Numbered from the stretch's first letter, positions 1 through 14,601 are shown. The stretch: DNA of 64,000 nt from Aphelocoma coerulescens (GCF_041296385.1 NC_091016.1:12935497-12999496); one strand, 5' to 3'. Made by a program: numbers and translations. The notes: generated by a model from the sequence alone, not told the origin.

Positions 1-2819
1 CCTCAATGATTTGTCCCTGTCTGTGTGCCCTTTCCTTTGGGCACCACTGCAGTTTAGAGATACAATGACAGACGTAATTGGCTCATGCAAAGAAAGCCAT
101 CATAAAATTAATGAACTACAACAATTCATTCCATCTGCTGCCTCTTTCTTGCTAATTTATTAATAACACTTACACAAAAAAAAGGTATGGATAATAAATT
201 CCAATTTCTCCTCTTTACCTGAAAATTTAGTTTGAGTCTTAAAAAATGATTTCATATTATACCAAATAGATTTATGGCTTATTACTAGTAATGTGGCAGT
301 ACCCAATTGACCATAAAAGCTAACTATTTAAAAGTAACTCAAATTACCCCTTCTGAGCAAATTGGATATTTGGTTTACATAGCTGGCCCTGCTTTTACAA
401 GTGCCCCTCTTCAGTCACCAGCCCATCATATTGCTCTGCTTGGATCTTCTTCAGCTTGTCATAGACATCCCACAGCGCAACAGCTCTGCAAGCCACAAGC
501 CCAACCATCAGTACACAAGTTTTCCTGCAATGGCAAAAATATAGCAATACATGCAGAATAGGAAACATGGAATGGATTTTCCAGGGGTTCAGATCAATTC
601 TATCCCTTTATAAGACTGTCAGGCATGAACTTCAGAGGAACAAAGTACATGAAGACCAAGCATTGGAGAATGGCTCTTTTGCGAGTGAATGTTGAGGTAG
701 AAGTCGATGAACAGATGCCATCGGTGTTCATCATACAGGAAGCATGAACTTCACAAAAAGGTGTGGAATTATACTGCTGGGCATCCCCCACATATGAGTA
801 TGCATGTGCTAAGCAGGCATCCACCACTGCTGCCTCTCCATTTTGTACTGAAGCATGTGCAAAAGCCCACAAAACCCTGACAAGTCCCTTCAGGCTGGGT
901 TAGGACATGCAGGAAAGCCTGACTCCTTTTTATTAGGGCAGAACTGCTATTTCATTCAGCTGGAGTAGACCTTCCCCTGAAGTCTGATCCGCACATCAAT
1001 ACTTCAGGAATATAACTGCTTAGATACTAAGGGTTTTTTACTTATTTTTCCAGTTGTTCTCCTGCTATTCATGCAGTTCTATTGATATAAAACCCATGAT
1101 ACATAGAAATGTCATCCCTTTTACTGCAGAGAAACAGCCGTATCAATACAGCATATCTCTGCGTCAAGGTAAAGATCTACGCAATAGGCAAATTCCATGG
1201 TTTTTGTGGGACCAGGCAGTAGAGCAGTCAAATTTGAAGGGAATTACACATCCTAGACTGATTTACAAACACTCTGGAAAGTTTGTTTTAAGTGGGATCA
1301 CTGTGTATTACCTAATATGTGATGAGGTAATGCTAAAATACTAAAAAAACCCTCAACACTTTTTCCAGTAGAGATTACAGCTGCTGTGGGGGAAACCTAT
1401 TGCTCAGAAGCAGCTCAACAGTATCAGAGGGCTATCTGTTAGGATAGTTCCACTTTGTATCAATGTTCCTATTTAGATGTCTTGATCAAAACACATCAGT
1501 AAATTAAATGCAAAGGCTATATGTTGATTAGAACAAAAGATACATTACACTAAGATTAAAGTCTTGGTATTAAGTAAAATATCTGAGCACTAATTCCTAG
1601 TTCTGTAATATTTCCATCAATACTATTATCTCCACTTAATTAGGACATAAAAGTAAGTAAAGTTAATTTAAAAGGAAATTTCAAACAGCATTCTCATTTG
1701 ATTTTCTAGTAAATTAACACTTTAAAACCTCTAATGGGCATCTTCAAAAGAAAATGTTATTAACAAAATATGTGATAATTAACATAATTAAAACTCTCTA
1801 AAGTATACATTTTTTAATGGCAATTGTTCTGTTAAAAAATATGCAAGAGTAGTGAATCCCACTCCCCACATAATGCAGACATGCATTAGATAGCATAAAC
1901 ATTGGACAATTCCTCACGGATATCCATTAACCTAGAAATTGCTAGCACTAACTCATAACAAGATTACCTTTTGTGGAACTGGATTAACTCTTACACACTC
2001 CCTTACTCCCCAAAGGAGCTCAGCAAATGGCTGCAAGTGCTCCAATATTTCAAATTATGCAGTTATTAATTTAAAGTAGGAGTATTTTTTCTGATCTTAT
2101 CCCAAACATTTTAGTCCTCTCTTACTCCTTCTGTTTTCTAAGACCTATTCTGGCACATCAAAAATTATTAGTTATCTCACACATAAGATCAAACTGGCAA
2201 AATAAGATAATTTTTACCCTGTTGAAGAGTCTGAATTAAAAGATTTTGTGATTTTCAACCGTCATGACATCAAGCTCTGTAAGGAGCAAATCTTTTGTTC
2301 ATCCTTGGGCTTTGTGGATGCACCTCTCACCTAGGAAAACCATCACATATTTCAGGGAACAAACTCAGTGACATCAAATACATCTTGTACGCCTTCTGTA
2401 CTCTCAAGAGCTTTATATGTTCCAACCAGATGGGGTAAAAGCATGAAAAACTTTAGTTACTTATCTGAGCTGTTCAAACCTCTAGAGTCTGCCCAGGGAG
2501 TGAGATATCTGAAGAGAGGGGCTGTGCTTCCTGCTCCCAATCCACTGAGAATTACCTCATGAGCTGGCACTCACGTCACTTCACACAGGATGCAGCAACG
2601 TCCTTTCATGTGGGTAAGCTCAGCACCAGGTGCAACAGCACTGCTGATAAGACAGAATAAAGACAACTTTCTTCATGTTTGGCTTCTTCCCACATTTCTT
2701 GGGAGGGGAAAAAAAAAAAGATGGAGGAAAACATGTGAAGCTACCCCACTAATACTTCCTATTTTATGCTCACTCCACGGATGCAGAAGGGCTCAGATAT
2801 ACCTGACATTTTAAACAAG
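1..2819. other. Non-coding AT-rich DNA, nothing recognised
   Basis: Both strands carry only short open frames interrupted by frequent stops. No domain, splice-consistent exon chain, transposon end or tandem array is visible. The stretch from about 1440 to 2250 is especially AT-rich and repeat-poor. It is ordinary intergenic or intronic DNA as far as the sequence shows. Confidence 0.6.
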
Positions 2820-3660
2820 CAGGACTAGTGGGGCCCACACCGGAGCACCACAGGGGTCAGGCTCTCCCCAAGGGACAGGGAGCCAGGACCTGAGGGGAAT
2901 CCCATGGCTGAGGTCTTACCAGCAAAACCCAGCCCCCCCCCACACCTTGGCAAGGTGGGTAAAGCAGTCCCAGGATGGCACCCAGGGTCATCTCAGAGGT
3001 CACGGAGAGGAGGCGGGACCAAAAACAGACTGGGAGCACAAGTCAGAGCCAGGATCTGACCTGCTGAGGGCAACCAAGTCAGAGCCCAAGGGTCACCAGG
3101 GACATCCATGGTGGCAAGACAGGCCCAAGAGAGTGAGTCCCCAGATTAAAGGTATCCACAGCCAGAGAGGGTCACGGCTGCAGCTGGACTGGAAACTAAA
3201 GCTCCTTTAACAAAGCTCAGCTCTCAAAGGCAGGGACAGAACTTAAATAACATGGGAAGGGGGTGTGGTGGACACTTCTGGTGATGCTGAGTATTAAGGC
3301 CTGATGGTGCACTTGGGACACTGGCAACCAAAATGCAATTCCTTCTGAGACTATAGTGATAGGTGTCCCACAAACCCATCACCTTCTTGATCCCAGGGGA
3401 CAAGGCCACGTCCCTGCACCTCGGTGTCAAATCCATTTTTATCAAGCTCTCCTGTGCACGTGCCTGCATCCCCCCCCCACACCACTGCTCAAGAGGAAAG
3501 TTCAGCTCTATTGAGCTCCTGAGGAAACAAATGTGTTGTGTGGCCCAGCCTCCTGAGCAGGCTCAGTGCCCTTGCCCTGGACAAACCCGTACGGATGACA
3601 GTCAGGAGCAGAAGGCAGCACTGGATTCAGCAAGGGCCTTGTGAAACATCACCCCTTAGA
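2820..3660. other. GC-richer patch, unidentified, possibly an old repeat
   Basis: This patch is clearly richer in G and C than its surroundings and contains recurring short words such as GTCAGAGCC, AGGGTCA and GGACAGG. Open frames run through on both strands (2947-3210 plus, 3224-3469 minus, 3363-3644 plus), but GC-rich DNA has fewer stops by chance and none encodes a recognisable domain. A loosely similar composition, including a shared AAGGGACAGG word, occurs near 36.98 kb, so both could be decayed copies of one repeat. A small CpG-poor regulatory region is an alternative. I see no CpG island. Confidence 0.3.
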
Positions 3661-6600
3661 CCCCTGTGATGGGGGACCCACATCAGCAGCCCTGCTCATG
3701 CTGAAGCCTCGCTTTCTAGGCAGGTGGGAGTCCTGCAGGGCTACAGGAATTCTCACAATCAAGTAGGAAAGGAGGATATGAGAGAGTTAACAACAACAAC
3801 AAAAAAAAATTAAAAAAAAAAAATCTTGTTTCTCCAAAGAAAAAACATTTGCTCCAAGAGCAAGAACCGGCTGAGTATTTGGTTTATTTTCTATTTCACT
3901 TGAGCCTTGCCAGCCACAGCTAATAGATATTACCACCTGAATCATGAGCTGATTTACTAAATAACAGCCATGACACTCTACTAGTGTAACCTTACAGTAA
4001 GGCAAATATTTGCCACCATCTGCAGTAAATTTAAAGCATCTGCTGTAACTTTTTTTGATGAAAGTAAAATAGTATACCCCACTGTAAATTCTTTTGATAT
4101 TGTTATTACAATATTCTGTGATAAATAAAACAAATGCACAAATACAGCTCAGGCTAACAAAATAAATCAGCAAAGCTTAGCAACTGCCTTAACAATTTGG
4201 CATTTTTCTTACCTGTCACCTTACAGAACTGTTTTACTCAACACTTAAAGAAAAGCTTTTTCTACTCTTTGCATACCTAAAAAAAAAAAAAAATTGAACA
4301 AAATCTCAGTGTTTGTTTGAACTGATTTTTTTCAAAATAACTCAGAAGTTACTCAATCTCTGCTTCCACTGAAATCTGCACAGCTTCTCCCGCTGCCGGT
4401 ATAGGTAGAAGCCAGAATGATGTGCTTTACAAAAATTCCAGCTCTAGGTATCAATGCTGTGTTTATCACCACATTATCCAGGAAACTATCGCTCTTGCAC
4501 TAAATGTAAGAGTTTCTCTCTGTCCGCCCACTAATGGCAGCTTGGCTGATTGTGGGAAAGCCAGCAAATCTTGCTTTTTTGCTCTGTGGATGGATGAATT
4601 CCCGGGCATTTTTATCTCTTGTGGAAAGGGTTCAGTTACAGCTGACTGGCCTTCATCCAGGTACCAATCTTTCCCAGGCAAGGCAGAAAGCAGGAGAGGG
4701 AGTCAACTGCCTCTGGTATAAAGATGACGTGCAACAGCATGCTGCTGGGGTCCAGTTGTCACACAGACTCCACCAGACATTTAAGAAAGATGCTGAGTAA
4801 GATAACATCAGACCCAAAAAAACCCCAAAAACAAAAACAGAAAAGAGCACTATTGGAAAGACGAACAGAATTTAATTACCCATTACAAATCTTCCAGCTT
4901 TCTTGGAGTTTTTTTGAAAGGAATAAAAAGCACCATCTCAAAAATCTTCATACAACTTTATAGTAAAAAAGGCAGCTTTAAAACCAGTGGTGGTAACAGG
5001 AACAGTTGACGCAGCCACAGGACCATAAATGACCATAAAATGTCAGCCAATAACCAAAAAAAGACTAGACCACTCATGAACATAAATGTCATCATTTTGG
5101 ATTACATCATTGCGGAAGAAGGATTCAAGACACCTGCAATAACCAGATGGAGTCGGAGTTAGCCATTTATTAGCTTTTTAGCTAAAAAAGATGAAAGCAC
5201 TGCACTGTTTTCAAAGTTTGGGATACATGGACATAGGAATTTCATCCTTAAATATTATATTGGAGGCCTTGAAGCAGGCACAGAGCCAAGAAAGAACATC
5301 CTGTTCTTGCTAAATCTGCTTCAGGGAAACAGCCTTTTCCATGCCTAGTAACTACCTTCTTCTTTTCAGACTAAATGCTTTCAATATCTGCTCACCTTCC
5401 ACTGGGTATTTAAACCCATATTATTAAGTTCTTCCACGTTTGTTTCATGGTGGTGTTTCTTTAACTCTCACTTCATACATAGTATTTTCCTACCTTTTAC
5501 TTGTGATTTTAGAACAGTATTACTCCCTTTCAGCCTTGTTTTCTCTAGGCTAAACAAATTATACTCCCACAGGAGATAAACCCAGAGTATCTAGGAACCC
5601 CTCTCCAAATTCCTCTTCTTCAAAATGGTTTGCTCATATTAGCACATGGGAATATTTACAGAGGGTAGATCTTTTTCTCATCCAAGAACACCGTTTATGG
5701 AGATACTTCACATATTTCAATCATGTCATAGCAAGTACTACATTCCAGTCTCCCTCCTACTTACATACTTCTAAATTATGAGTTTTCAATGGAAATAGGA
5801 TACTTATGAGTGTGGCCTTACATTTTTCACTAGTGCATTTAATGCCTTTTCTTTCACTCGCTTTCTCAGGGTTATCTTTATTTTCCCATGGGAGATTTAA
5901 GGACTCCTCTGTATTGCCAGTGCATCTCATTTTTCCCTATCAATGCAAGCATGCTCCAATTTTCATGCCAGCATCATTAAAGAAAAATCTTCAACCAAAT
6001 CCAGTGCCAAAACTCACTCAGGAGGCTTCCTTTCATGACTTGCTTTCAGCATAATAATATTTCTTTTAGTATAACTGCTTTGTCTCTTACCAGTTCCACT
6101 CCACATTACAGTTCTAGCAGCTGCCTCCTTAACATTTTAAATTAAGAATTGTGCAACACTATAGAGACTCTGGAGATGCTATACAACAGATCAAGCCAAT
6201 TTCTTTAGTTTGAGAAATTGGTTATAAAGAGGAATTGACCTGAAGACACTTAGATAAAATACTTTTGGTAAAAGTTATATTTCTCTTTTACTGATCCTTC
6301 CTTCTAAATATTCTTTCTTTGTTCATTATTGCCCTGGTTTCTTAAAACCACGACAATAACTGAGTTTGGAATTTGGGATACTCAGAACCTTCTCTGAGCA
6401 AACAAATAAATAAAAAAACCAGCTGTGTAGATGTTGTTTCCAACTCCTGCTGACCTCAGTGTTTGATCACGAGTTGCTCACCTTCAGTCACTACTCTTAA
6501 GCCAACTGCAGTTTTTGAGACTGTATGACACTGAAATTCCTGGAGTCTAGAACATGCTTCAACAGTAAAAAGTTCTCCCAGAAATAATTTGCCGTTAGCA

Positions 6601-9600
6601 GTCAGGATTTAAAGGAAGGCATTCTGGGTTGCCAGCAAGATTTTCAGCTCAGACTACCACTGAGGGATGCGATTTAATGGCTCACATGCAGACAATGACA
6701 CAAAGCAGTCAGGTCCACCCCACAATTGGGCTTATATGACTTTTGCCCTAAAAACCTTTCTATTCATATTTCTTCACCTCTAATGTTACAGTTTCCCTTA
6801 TTTGTCCCTCAGATTACAATGAGAACTAAAAGCTGGGGACTTTTACAACATAAAGCTTCCAAGTACCCCATGAGTCTACAGGGACCATTGCTAAAACTAC
6901 TCTGGGCATTTGTTACATTATTAAGAATTAACACTAATAAAGTAATAGGTCCTCAGCTTTCAGAAGCACTAGACTTTACATCTATGTAAAAGAAAAACCA
7001 ATGTTTTGAAAAAGCCTCCTAAACAGAAAGGCAAACATGGAACTGTATTCTTTTCTCTTCCAAATTTCATCTGTCTCTAAAGCCCAAACTTCTTCAAACT
7101 ATTTTCATTACACTGTTATCTTTAGATACTTAATTAATTTGCACAAAAGTCCCCAGTATTTTCGTTCCTTACCATCATGCTCAGTGTGGCCCCAGAGTAA
7201 AGAATACATATTCACTCTCTTAGAAGCCAGAGATCTTACCATATTTAACAAGAAGCATCTCTGACAGTAACTGGAGTTTTGTATCAAGGTAAATAAATGG
7301 TAAGATCATAAGAACATACTCTAGTGGCCACATGCATCCGGCAAACAGTAACATCAGAGAGCGAATTTAACATACAGTCTCAGTGGATATGAATTTTCTG
7401 TAAACAAACAATCTGAAGAAAGCCTCACTTTTGCCATCTGTTATTCCCATTGAAGAAAAATGAATATTCTGTTTCATACTTTTCCTACCAGGTGGCTTCA
7501 TTATTTACCATTAGTCTTCTTCCCCTCATCATGTGCGCAATACTGTAATATCCTCAATGACAACAGATTAACTTACTTTCCTCAACAGTAGCATTCAATG
7601 CAAATTACCCAAATTATCCAATATGCTAGAATGATGGTACTTCACAGGGGTACATTAGAAGGCCAGTTTCTCATATTGCTGGGGAAAAAAGCTCACTTCT
7701 ATCAAGATACAAAGGCCCCTCCACACAGCATGTATTCCCACAAGTACAGGGCACGGAGTGGAACAGTGCAGTCAAGGATGGGGACAGTCACAGAGGCTCC
7801 AATCTTCCCGGTCACTGAGCACTTGAGGAGCGCCAGGCAAGTCACTTACTCTCCCTGTACACTGGCTATCCCTGCGAAATACAGAGATAACACTGCTTCC
7901 TTCCTTCAAACAAAGTGCTGGAGGCATAAAAATTCCTAGACTGAGAGGTGTAAAATCCCTTGATGATGAGGTAAGTGCCTTGAGCAAATAGCGCCTGGAT
8001 AACTCAGACTGAAGTTTGAGCACTGTGTTTAAAGAGTTAAGTTCAGAGCAGAGAAGGCAAAGACAGGCATGAAGGGCTCCCCTCGACATACCTAGAAATC
8101 AGTGGCTTCAGCAAACACAGGACTGGCCTCTAAATGCTGAAGCTGTGCTAAGATGTCTGCTATAGAGAAAGAAATACTTATTCTGACCTGGAAAAAAAAA
8201 AGAAAGGCAAATGCCGTGGCTTTGAAATAAATGAGCAAAAAGAAAGAATAGGCTCAGGAGGGTTTATAAATCCTCTTAGGCAGCCTCTCAATATTCTCTT
8301 CCCTACAACTTTAGAGCAGGGCTTTAGAAAATTTCAAGGAGGATGGTCAGACACTATGATTATAGCCATTTCTGGCTTCATTCTGATTAGAATGGCAGTC
8401 AAGTTTGATGGGGTTAACTCATCAGGTCCAAACAAACCTCAGTATAAATATGGCCTTATTGTAGTACCTCTGCTTTGGAATAACCTTAGTTTGTTTAAGC
8501 TTATTCAGTTATAGCTTTCCTGAGTATTTGAGAAAACAAAGTAAAAATAGATTTATAGTGACACCAAGAAAGGGTCAGGGGGCAATATTCAGATGAGCCT
8601 CATAATCAAGGTGAAACCTCTAAAATATTTTTAGAATAAATTGTTGCTATCAAGTATTCTAGTACAAGACAAAGAAATCAAGACTTTTGGAAGGATTTTG
8701 AAGTGTTGAAAGAGCAGGGCAAAACTGGGGATATTCCCTTTGTACAATTCTGGGATATGAAAGGGTCAAAAGCGCTCTTTCAAGGAGAAGGACAATTGTG
8801 AAGGAAAGAACAGGCTAGAATTGTTCAAGCTGCTCCACCTTGTTGTAGGGGGCTGACACGATCCCCAGGCAGCTGTCAGGAATGAAACAGGGCAGTGACA
8901 AATCACAACTACATTTGCCCCCTTCCTCCCTCAGACCTTTAACACTGCATGCCTAACCCCAAGCACTCTCCACAGCACTGCTGCTAACTTGCAGGAATCC
9001 AACCCCTGTTCATAAGATTCCAACAGCTTCCCAGCTGGGGAGTGCTCTTTCCCCCCAGCTACACAGCCTAGTTTGCAGTAGCTGCACTATCAATGGCTTT
9101 AGCCTCGTCAAAGCCCACTCAACCTTTTCACAGCCGTATCACAAAGGCAGGAGATGCTCTTATATGACCAGACGTGACAATGCCCCAGGCTGTATTTCCC
9201 CCTTCAAACACCCACCACAGACCATGGCCAGCCCTCGTAGCCTCCAGGTATTCCCGGCAGGGCAGGCGTTTCTATTAACTCAACATTCAAGAGGTGCATG
9301 ACTGAGAAGGGGGGAGAGCAATCAAAGCATTTGAAATGCTAGAGTCCAGCCAAGTCCTGTGCTGGGCTGTACCCTGCTACATTAGTTATAACTGCAAGTA
9401 GCTACTATCAGCAACTGATTGACCAAAAAGCTACTTTGGAGCTTTAGAAAATTAAGACACTCTCATGCAGATAGAATTCAAGTGTGGAAGTCTGTCCCTG
9501 TGTGCTCCCCTCCATTTTAAGATCCTAGCTCCTTACAATCCCAATAGGATGCTGTCATTTCTAAACCACAGTGTATACAGAGTGGAAAATAAGCGTCACA

Positions 9601-12600
9601 AATTCCTAGTTCCTGTTGCAAGTGTTGCAATATTTCTAGGAGGCTGACAAAAACTTCTCTTTAGCTGGCCCATCACTTATCTTGTCACTTAGATTGCCTT
9701 CATTACTGGGGATGTCCAAAGGCTTTCCATGTAGAGCCGCCAGAGAAGCCATTGCTGAACATCTCCACATCTTGGGCCGTGACAGGAGTGCGCCAGATGC
9801 ACATTTTAAAAAGCAGAGCATGTATCAGCCTCCTCATAGAGCCCTGTCAGAAAATTTGATTAACGGTAACGTGCTACAAATCCTAAGCAAAAAACACAGC
9901 CCCTCATAAGTGTTCTACCCAGATCAAAGCCATGTGGCCATGGATACTCAGCACCAAATGTAGTTTCTGAAGCTCTTTTGCCACTCAGAATGTTTCAAAA
10001 AAAGATTTCAGGCTAACAGAAGGTTTGGGAATCATGTTTTCATAGCCTCTGAAGTTTCAGAGTAAAAAGCATCACACTAGACTCCAGTGATTTGAAAAAC
10101 ATGAAAACTTCAATGAACACTATTTTTAAATTATTTGGGATAGAAGGAAGAAAAGGCTTTCGCTTCTGCTCCATGATCTACAGGTTAATGGACTAATATG
10201 ATAAAACAATAGGTTATAATAGGAGTCTCAATACAATTAAAATCTTAAAACTAATGGTGATCTGTTTCAGATAAAGCCATGGATGAAAATAAAGGATTAA
10301 ATATTTTTCCCCACTTATTAAGCACACTGAAGATTTCAGCCATGTAAAAGTGTGATTTACATGTATGCACTTGCACACACACAGACAAATCTATGTAAAA
10401 AGATCCATTTAGTTATTAAACCTTGTACTACCAGATGTCACTCACTCATTCTGAGGAATTCTACTAATTTCTACACCAAGAGGATTATTTTAGAAGCATC
10501 TTAATATACGCATCTAACAGAAGAAAATACCTGCTGAAATAGACTGTGGCATGCTAGAGAGGGGTGTAAGAGGAGTGAAAAAACAGAATAAATGACACAC
10601 TACTGAGAAATACTATTTGTATCAACAGACTTCACTAAGGGCAGCAACACAACTGCATGCAGTTGGTCATTTCCAGCTAGGCTTCCTGCTTTTGGAAATA
10701 AGCTTTAATTAAAATGTGGGAAGTCAGTGGTGCTATCCCTCATGGATCCTCAGGATCCTCATGAGTCCCATTTTACCTCTAAAATGAAATTATATGAAGA
10801 ATTTTCCCATGACAAGACATATGTCTTGACATTGTGTTTTGAATACATTTCTCCAGTATCTAACACAGCAAAACCTCATCTGCTGTTTCCTGAAACGGTG
10901 TGATCTAAACAGACAGATTTGTAAAGACAGAAGGAGACCAAGCTTCAGCTGGAATTCGTATTTAGGAAGACACCTGCTGTTGAGGTGAAACAAACACAAG
11001 AAGTCAAGCATTTCAAAGGTCTTTATTACTCTGTCAATTCATTTTCAAATCATTTCCTGTGAAAAGTCTACCCCTATGCAAGAAAAGCAGGTGACCCACA
11101 AACACAATGGATCCTTCTCCTTTTCCAGTATGTTGGACCAGCATTGAGGAGGCCATAAATCAGTCGGGATTAGAAAGATTGCAATGAAGGTCCAACACAG
11201 AAGTACCTGTTCCAAAGGCTTATTCCCTGCAGTTGACATTACAGCTGACCCTCAATAATTTGTATGAATGGTTTGTATGACGGTAAGACTGAGGGATCAA
11301 CTGAGGAGCCATGAGACCTAACACTCATTGTAAAGGAAAAAAAGAGCTTGCAATCTTAGCAACAGAGCAGGAGAAAAGGATTTACATTCAGGCTGCAGAT
11401 TGAGAAGAACACCACAGCCAGAATGGAGTGACTTGTTGAAAAGGAACTAAACCAGGAACTGGTTTAAACTAAACACAGATTTCTCACATCTTTGTCCGTT
11501 CCCTGAACCACAGCTGATCATTTCCCATACAGCCTTGGAAGACTTTCACTTCTAAGTTCCTTTGAGGCTGCTGCACTTTGGCCCCATCCCACACAATCCA
11601 GTGTGCTTTTCATTTCCCTTCATCTGAGCTGGCTGCAACAAATGTTCCTTCTGTGGCCTCTGAAGCAGTTTGCGGACAGGCATCTGTTATCCTGTCAAAG
11701 ACACAGGGCCCTGAAGCCCAGCTACTTTCTGCTCCTCACACCAATGCTGACACCCCTGTATCCCATCAGTAGAGGAACACTCTTTTCCAGCCTCACGGAT
11801 GCTCCAGCTGAACAGCTGTCCTCCTGAGGAATGTGCAGCCCAAGCGAGTTAGACACGCTCATTTGTAATGGCTGCAAGAGCCACGTGCCTCTCCACTTTA
11901 TCTGCAGACTCTGGCAAAACAATTCACACCTATACATATTCCTGGGTCTCTAATACTGTTCAGGCATAGGTCAAAGTCATCTCACTTCAAGAACCTCCTC
12001 CCTTACACAATTTGTCTTCTCTGACTCCCACAGTCACTGTCTCTCTCTCCAGCCAGTTCCCTTCTTCCTTAGCCAGTCTTAGAGTGACACCAAAGCTGTT
12101 ACCGAAGTACACCCCTCCATTCCTCCTTCCTGCCCACAATCTCTTCATCTCTGCATGTGCCTCCGAGATCCCTTCCCCTTCTCCCACAACCTTTGAAGCT
12201 CAAAATGCACCATTAGCACTCAATGTCTTTGCCTCCACTTCAGGGGAAGTTCCACAGCTCCAAACACCTTTTCCGCCAGCAGATTCAGCTGGATTGATTT
12301 CCCTTGCCTTCAGCTCTTCCACTGTCCACAAGGGATCCCACTTGAATGCAAGCCAGACCCCCTGCTCCGGGAGCTGCATTGGCCATATGCTGTTCAGCCT
12401 GTGCATCTTGCTCAAAGTGTGATATTCAGCCACGCACTGAGACTTCAGAGTCACAGTCAGAATTATTAAAGTACATAGGGACACCTTCTCCCTCCTCACC
12501 TTTGATTATCACACTTGCATAATGTGTGGTTATGCAGCTATTTTCTTATCTCTGACTGAGATATAAGCAGCCTAATAACACTGCAGTATATTATTTTTCA

Positions 12601-13401
12601 ACATTTGTTTCCATGCTGGAGAAAAAGCCATAAAAACTGTTAGCAAAATTGAGAACAGATCCTTTCAGCTGGTGTAAATCTAGATATCTCCATTGATTTT
12701 TGGTGGATTTATGCCAGTTTCAAAGTGAAGATTCAACCCTTAAAATAACAAGTCACATGTTTTACACATTATTCTTAATAAATTATCTAACAGGTTTTCA
12801 TTTAATTAAAACTTGACTGAGATATTTTTGTATGGAAGGATATTAATGGAGATCTTACTAATCCTGGACCAGTTGCTTTGCATTTGACACTGATGCAATA
12901 CATGGAAATAAAACTGGAAGAATAGTATGGTCCCACTCCAGTAACTGCCCCACTAACTTGAGCTTTACCCCAAAAATGAGCAGATGAGGTCACACACTAA
13001 GAGTTTCACTCTATTAAATTACTATGTGCTGATTCCCTGCCTTGCTTTTTAAAAGTAAGGTGACAAAGATCACTGTAATCTACATTTAATGAAACATCAT
13101 ATCTCCTGTGTATTCTCATTGATCATATCTTTTTTTTTTATCATTCTTAGGAGAATATTGGGCTTTTGAAATGATAGAGGCTCCTTTCCTTGAAGAAACT
13201 CTTGCTGTCTGCCAGTGACCTTGTTATATGCTTTGCGAGTCAGCTCCGTCTGTAATTAGAGTCAAACTATCAGGGAGTTTTTGAACCACAGAATATCTTT
13301 CCAGCAGCAAAATCTAGTCGACATAATGCAACTTGGACTGCTTTCTTTAAGTGTCAGACTGCTGGGATTGTTGGTTTGCCAGAGATGCACTTTGAAAATT
13401 G
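3661..13401. other. Non-coding DNA, little recognised
   Basis: About 9.7 kb without a supportable gene. It contains short A-rich tracts (about 3786-3823 and 4271-4293) and otherwise unique-looking DNA. At about 5530-5560 the words CTTGTTTTCTCTAGGCTAAA resemble the TCTCCAGGCTGAAC motif of antisense CR1, so a very old CR1 or CR1-like remnant is possible there, but too little matches for a call. Moderately GC-richer DNA lies at 8.8-9.3 kb and 11.5-12.4 kb. Its open frames, for example 12012-12422 plus, show no domain. Confidence 0.55.
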
Positions 13402-13524
13402 TAAAAACAAAAAAAAACACAAAAAAAAAAAAAAAAACCAAACCAAACCAAACCAAACCAAAAAAAAAAAAAAAAAAAAAAAAAAAACAACCAAAAAAAA
13501 ACCAAACCACCACACACACAAAAA
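13402..13524. repeat. A-rich simple repeat with (AAACC)n core
   Basis: Long A runs are interspersed with five AAACC pentamers at about 13437-13460, then more A runs, CAACC/AAACC words and a short (CA)n tail. On the minus strand this produces the artificial Phe/Val-rich open frame seen at 13262-13627. It is low-complexity DNA. The pentamer phase suggests slippage expansion inside an original poly(A) tract. A retroposed tail is possible, but I cannot see a source transcript or target-site duplication. Confidence 0.9.
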
Positions 13525-14601
13525 GGGGGAGTGCTGAAAAAAAACCTTTGTGAGAACCTGACAAAAAATGGCCAAAATTGCAGGCAAGCTGAACCACCCT
13601 TTCAGGTAGCACTCCTGAGTAACACAAGTATAGCTATTGCAAGCAGGCATTCCAAATATTGATCACAGGATCCCCATTCAAGACAGGCTTTTGCCCAAGA
13701 CCTTTTCTGAACAGGGCCAGCACCAGGATATCCCAGAGCCACCTTCTTTAAAGATTCTCTTACATCAGGAGAATGCTGAATTCTGCATCTTCTGATTTAG
13801 AAACTTGTTCAGGATCTGCTGATTTAGAATTGTCAACATTGTAACTCTTCTGTATGCCACCACTGCTGCTTTTGCAAATACAATGATTGTATTTGGTTGC
13901 TTGTTTTAGAAATACATTGGTATTTCTTGCAAATTTTGGAAATGGGAAGAGATTCTGAAAACTCCCCAAGGTACTTTGCATGTCAGAGTTTAACCAGTGA
14001 AACTTCTGAATTGTGCTTTGACAAGCGTTATTTAATGCTGTGGTCAGAGGACATGATACTTGCAACGTTATCCTGGAGGGGGTCAGGTTCTAAGAGGACT
14101 GGCAGTTCTTGATTTGCTTTCCATTTTTTAATGCTCACTAGTAAACAGTTACTTTTCTTCAAGTTTTCTGCATCTCACCCCTAAATCAATGGAAGCCAAA
14201 ATACTCACCCTCTGTTTGGAATAAAGGGGATATCCAAAACAAAACATCTTGTCACTTGACTTCAGGAGCTGGGGCTTTATGGAAAATACCGAACAGCAGA
14301 TTTCTCAGCCCTTTTTATGATTAGCTAAATACAACCAACCCAGAAAGTGACCTTAGCAGTCATATCTAAACAATAGGAGGTCTTCCTTTCTACACATAAA
14401 CAAAGAGGGACTAAGGACCATTGAAATAAAATCACTCATGTCAGTAAAGAATCATTGACCTTGTTCACTGCTTTTGGGAGGACGCAAATACAGCAAGAAT
14501 AAAGTGTTCAATTATGTCAGTTCTGGTATTTGCCAAGCACTTGGAATCAGGTGAATCAGACGAGGCACAGATCAGAGCAGTTAAACATGAATTTCACTCA
14601 T
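13525..14601. other. Non-coding DNA, nothing recognised
   Basis: About 1.1 kb of unique-looking sequence between the A-rich tract and the CR1 fragment. Short open frames on both strands have no recognisable product. Confidence 0.6.

Noticed and set aside
5500..5620. Possible ancient CR1 remnant (CTTGTTTTCTCTAGGCTAAA)
   Set aside because: Only about 20 bases resemble the CR1 TCTCCAGGCTGAAC motif, and neighbouring motifs are absent. Too weak to annotate.
10740..10764. Near-palindrome around two GGATCC sites
   Set aside because: It is explained by a simple 9-bp tandem duplication (GGATCCTCA twice). No wider structure.
13262..13627. Minus-strand frame rich in Phe and Val, resembling a membrane protein
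   Set aside because: The hydrophobic run is simply the complement of the A-rich/(AAACC)n tract.
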